From assembly GCF_004027225.2 (NCBI RefSeq), contig NC_044282.2, forward strand, positions 63,167,725 through 63,231,724: 64,000 nucleotides of DNA, given 5' to 3'. The DNA is from Strigops habroptila (Eukaryota; Chordata; Aves; Psittaciformes; Psittacidae). The position numbers were made by a program, and so were the translations under genes. Of the stretch, positions 62,401 through 64,000 are shown in pieces; position 1 is the stretch's first letter; each line of letters begins with the position of its first letter. The notes beneath the pieces were generated by a model. The model searched no databases. It was not told the DNA's origin and worked only from the letters and a program-made list of their open reading frames with translations.

Positions 62401-62618
62401 GGACCCGCTGCGCCTTGCTGCAGGCGCTAGAGGAACTGCAGCCCCAAGCAGGACACCCTTCCCATGGTAGGAACCCCCTCACCTGCTCGAACAGCTCCAC
62501 AGTGTATTTGGAAGGGAAGGCGGGGGGGGGCGGTGGGCTGGCCCTCCCGTTGTCATGGCAGGCTACAGGGATGGTGTTCACAAAGCGCCCCGTGTTGTAG
62601 TTGCACTCCAGTGTGTAG
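56419..62618 (-). CDS. AGBL5: Cytosolic carboxypeptidase-like protein 5, 3' part
   Basis: Zinc M14 peptidase that removes the branch-point glutamate from polyglutamylated tubulin. Minus-strand exons seen with confidence: 62618-62483 ([37 protein letters not shown]: end of the peptidase domain with the catalytic-site glutamate), 62218-62028 ([27 protein letters not shown]) and 61432-61224 ([21 protein letters not shown]). Then either a short ending by read-through of the donor (stop 61152-61150, AATAAA 61112-61107), or an in-phase chain 57242-57199, 57065-56894, 56715-56627 and 56487-56419 ending LLSFCAEA. The tail beyond SQQ does not clearly match the human one. The 5' exons lie past the window. 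Confidence 0.85.
57243..61106 (-). other. Possible AGBL5 long intron, one unassigned exon-like block
   Basis: No gene recognised. An exon-like block with a good acceptor (GTTCGTTACACAG) and donor (CAG/GTACCG) lies at 57556-57674. It would start in phase after the exon ending 61224 but does not join in frame to 57199-57242, so it may belong to another splice form. A minus-strand AATAAA at 60060-60065 suggests another 3' end. No transposon seen. Confidence 0.45.
61107..61112 (-). terminator. AGBL5: AGBL5 short-form poly(A) signal
   Basis: AATAAA on the minus strand about 40 bases after the stop used by the unspliced end of the exon at 61224-61432. A second minus-strand AATAAA lies at 60060-60065. 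Confidence 0.65.
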
Positions 62619-62959
62619 CTGTGGAGCAGAAGGAAGCCCATGTTACACAATGGATCCATGGCTGCTGCCTCTTGGAAGACAGCTGGGGTCCCCTCAGCCC
62701 CTGGGGCAGGGCGGGATTCTTGCTGCAACCTGCTGCCTGGAGATGGGGCTCCAGGAGGAAACTACCAGAAGAGGAGGATAATCGAGCCAGGGATCTCCTG
62801 AGAAACATGACCCATGTGAGCCCACGGGCCCCAAGAGGCGGCTCCCAAGAGTGCTGAGGGGCTGAGAGGCACTTGTGAGGCTTCACTCGGTCATCTCTGG
62901 AAGGTGACAGGGAGGAAGGGGGTCCCTGATGGGTGGAGAAAGGCAAACACCGCATCTGT

Positions 62960-63565
62960 TGTCAAAAAACAGCCCAGAAACCAACCATGTCCTGGGCTGC
63001 ATCACCAGCAGTGTGACCAGCAGGTCGAGGGAGGGGATTCTCCGCCTCTGCTCTGGTGAGACCCCCCCCCCCTCCCCCACAGTCCTGTGTCCAGATCTGG
63101 GGCCCCAACATAAGGAGGATGTGGAATGAGTCCAGAGGAGGCCACAAAGATGCTCTGGGAGCTAGAGCACCTCTGCTATGGAGACAGGCTGAGAGAGCTG
63201 GGCTTGTTCAGCCTGGAGAAGGCTCATGGGGGACCTTATAACAATGTTCCAATACCTAAAGGGGGCCTACAAGAAATCTGGAGAGGGACATTTTATAAGG
63301 GCCTGGAGTGACAGGTTTTAAACTGACAGAGGTGAGATTTAAATTAGATATTAGGGAAAAATTCTTTCCCGTGACGGTGGTGAGGCCCTGGCACAGGTTG
63401 CCCAGAGAAGCTGTGGCTGCCCCATCCCTGGCAGTGCTCAAGGCCAGGCTGGACGGGGCTTGGAGCAATGTGGTGTAGAGGAAAGTGTCCCTGCCCATGG
63501 CAGGGGGTTGGAACTAGATGAGCTTTAAGGTCTCTTCCAACCCAAACCATTCAATAATTCTTTGA
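62960..63565 (+). mobile_element. CR1 LINE 3' fragment in AGBL5 intron
   Basis: About 600 bases of the CR1 3' end: VLGCITSSVTSRSREGILRL-like start, [13 protein letters not shown], the words GGTGAGGCCCTGGCACAGG and CCATCCCTGGCAGTGCTC, and a decayed ATTCAATAATTCTTTG tail. Several small deletions. It is antisense to AGBL5 and belongs to the same general type as the copy at 18936-19535. Confidence 0.93.
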
Positions 63566-64000
63566 AAAATGACAAACCAGGGACAGAGCTACCAGACAGC
63601 CTTACCTTGGTCCCCAAGATGTCACCGAGTGCTGCTGAAGCACAAAGAAGGGCAATAGTGCTGTCACCTGGGACAGCTTGCATCTGCCCAACAAGAACCC
63701 AAGCATCTTCCTCCCCATCTGCTTGACACAGCACAAGCACCAAGTGCGCTCCTGACACCCGCCACTTTTCAGGGTGTCACTATTGGATTAACAACAGGCT
63801 CTTCCCTGCTGGCCACAGCAAACAGCCACATAAGCAGCTACACCGGCAGCGTGAGCCTCAAAAATCTCAGGTATTTGTTACTGCAGGGCTGGTTTAGGTG
63901 GATCAGACATTCCCTGACCCTCACGGAAGCAGCAGGAGCGCACAGCGAGTGCTGCGGAAATGGGGGCAAGAAAGGAGCCAAGGAGCCACCGCCTCCACCG
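63566..64000. other. AGBL5 intronic sequence, no exon recognised
   Basis: Right edge of the window. A minus-strand CAAG/GTAAGG donor near 63606 with an upstream TTCAG gives a 29-base exon-like block, but it matches no AGBL5 part I know. Confidence 0.4.

Noticed and set aside
63607-63635. 29-base AGBL5 exon on the minus strand
   Set aside because: Splice-like borders only. The residues match no AGBL5 segment, and the exon expected before 62618 should encode the end of the peptidase core.

Overview
The window is a gene-dense, GC-rich piece of a bird genome, read from vertebrate gene structures with short introns, CpG-island promoters and several CR1 LINE fragments, the typical sauropsid retroposon. 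The gene set is the block that in mammals runs from DPYSL5 to ATRAID (human 2p23.3). I could not run a search. Gene names rest on recognising the proteins, and exon borders on GT/AG sites plus reading-frame bookkeeping. Coding lengths close in frame for MAPRE3, ATRAID, SLC5A6, PREB, CGREF1, KHK, the PRKG-like kinase and EMILIN1.

Layout. 1-12.6 kb: the last three coding exons of DPYSL5 (+) and all coding exons of MAPRE3 (+), with a long MAPRE3 intron 1. 12.9-22.1 kb: a cluster of six U1 snRNA genes, four intact and two decayed. They form three divergent pairs, each promoter carrying a ZNF143-type box and an octamer. The cluster is built of large inverted repeats with CR1 pieces inside and between them. 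22.6-30.6 kb: ATRAID (-) and SLC5A6 (+) share a CpG promoter. 31-38 kb: TCF23 (-), PREB (+), CGREF1 (+). 38-46.5 kb: KHK (-) with both alternative exon 3 copies, then a complete cGMP-dependent protein kinase gene (+) that I do not know from this place in mammals. 46.6-53.8 kb: EMILIN1 (-). 55.3-56.1 kb: OST4 (+) behind a run of CRE-like sites. 56.4-62.6 kb: the 3' part of AGBL5 (-), whose 5' part lies beyond the window. A CR1 copy lies near the right end.

Compared with the mammalian order, ATRAID through AGBL5 is inverted as one block relative to DPYSL5-MAPRE3. The palindromic U1 cluster sits exactly at the resulting MAPRE3/ATRAID junction. ABHD1, next to PREB in mammals, has no room here. 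The genes are not an operon: cytoskeleton (DPYSL5, MAPRE3, AGBL5), the secretory pathway (PREB, OST4), vitamin and fructose metabolism (SLC5A6, KHK), extracellular matrix (EMILIN1), cyclic-nucleotide signalling (the kinase) and splicing (U1).
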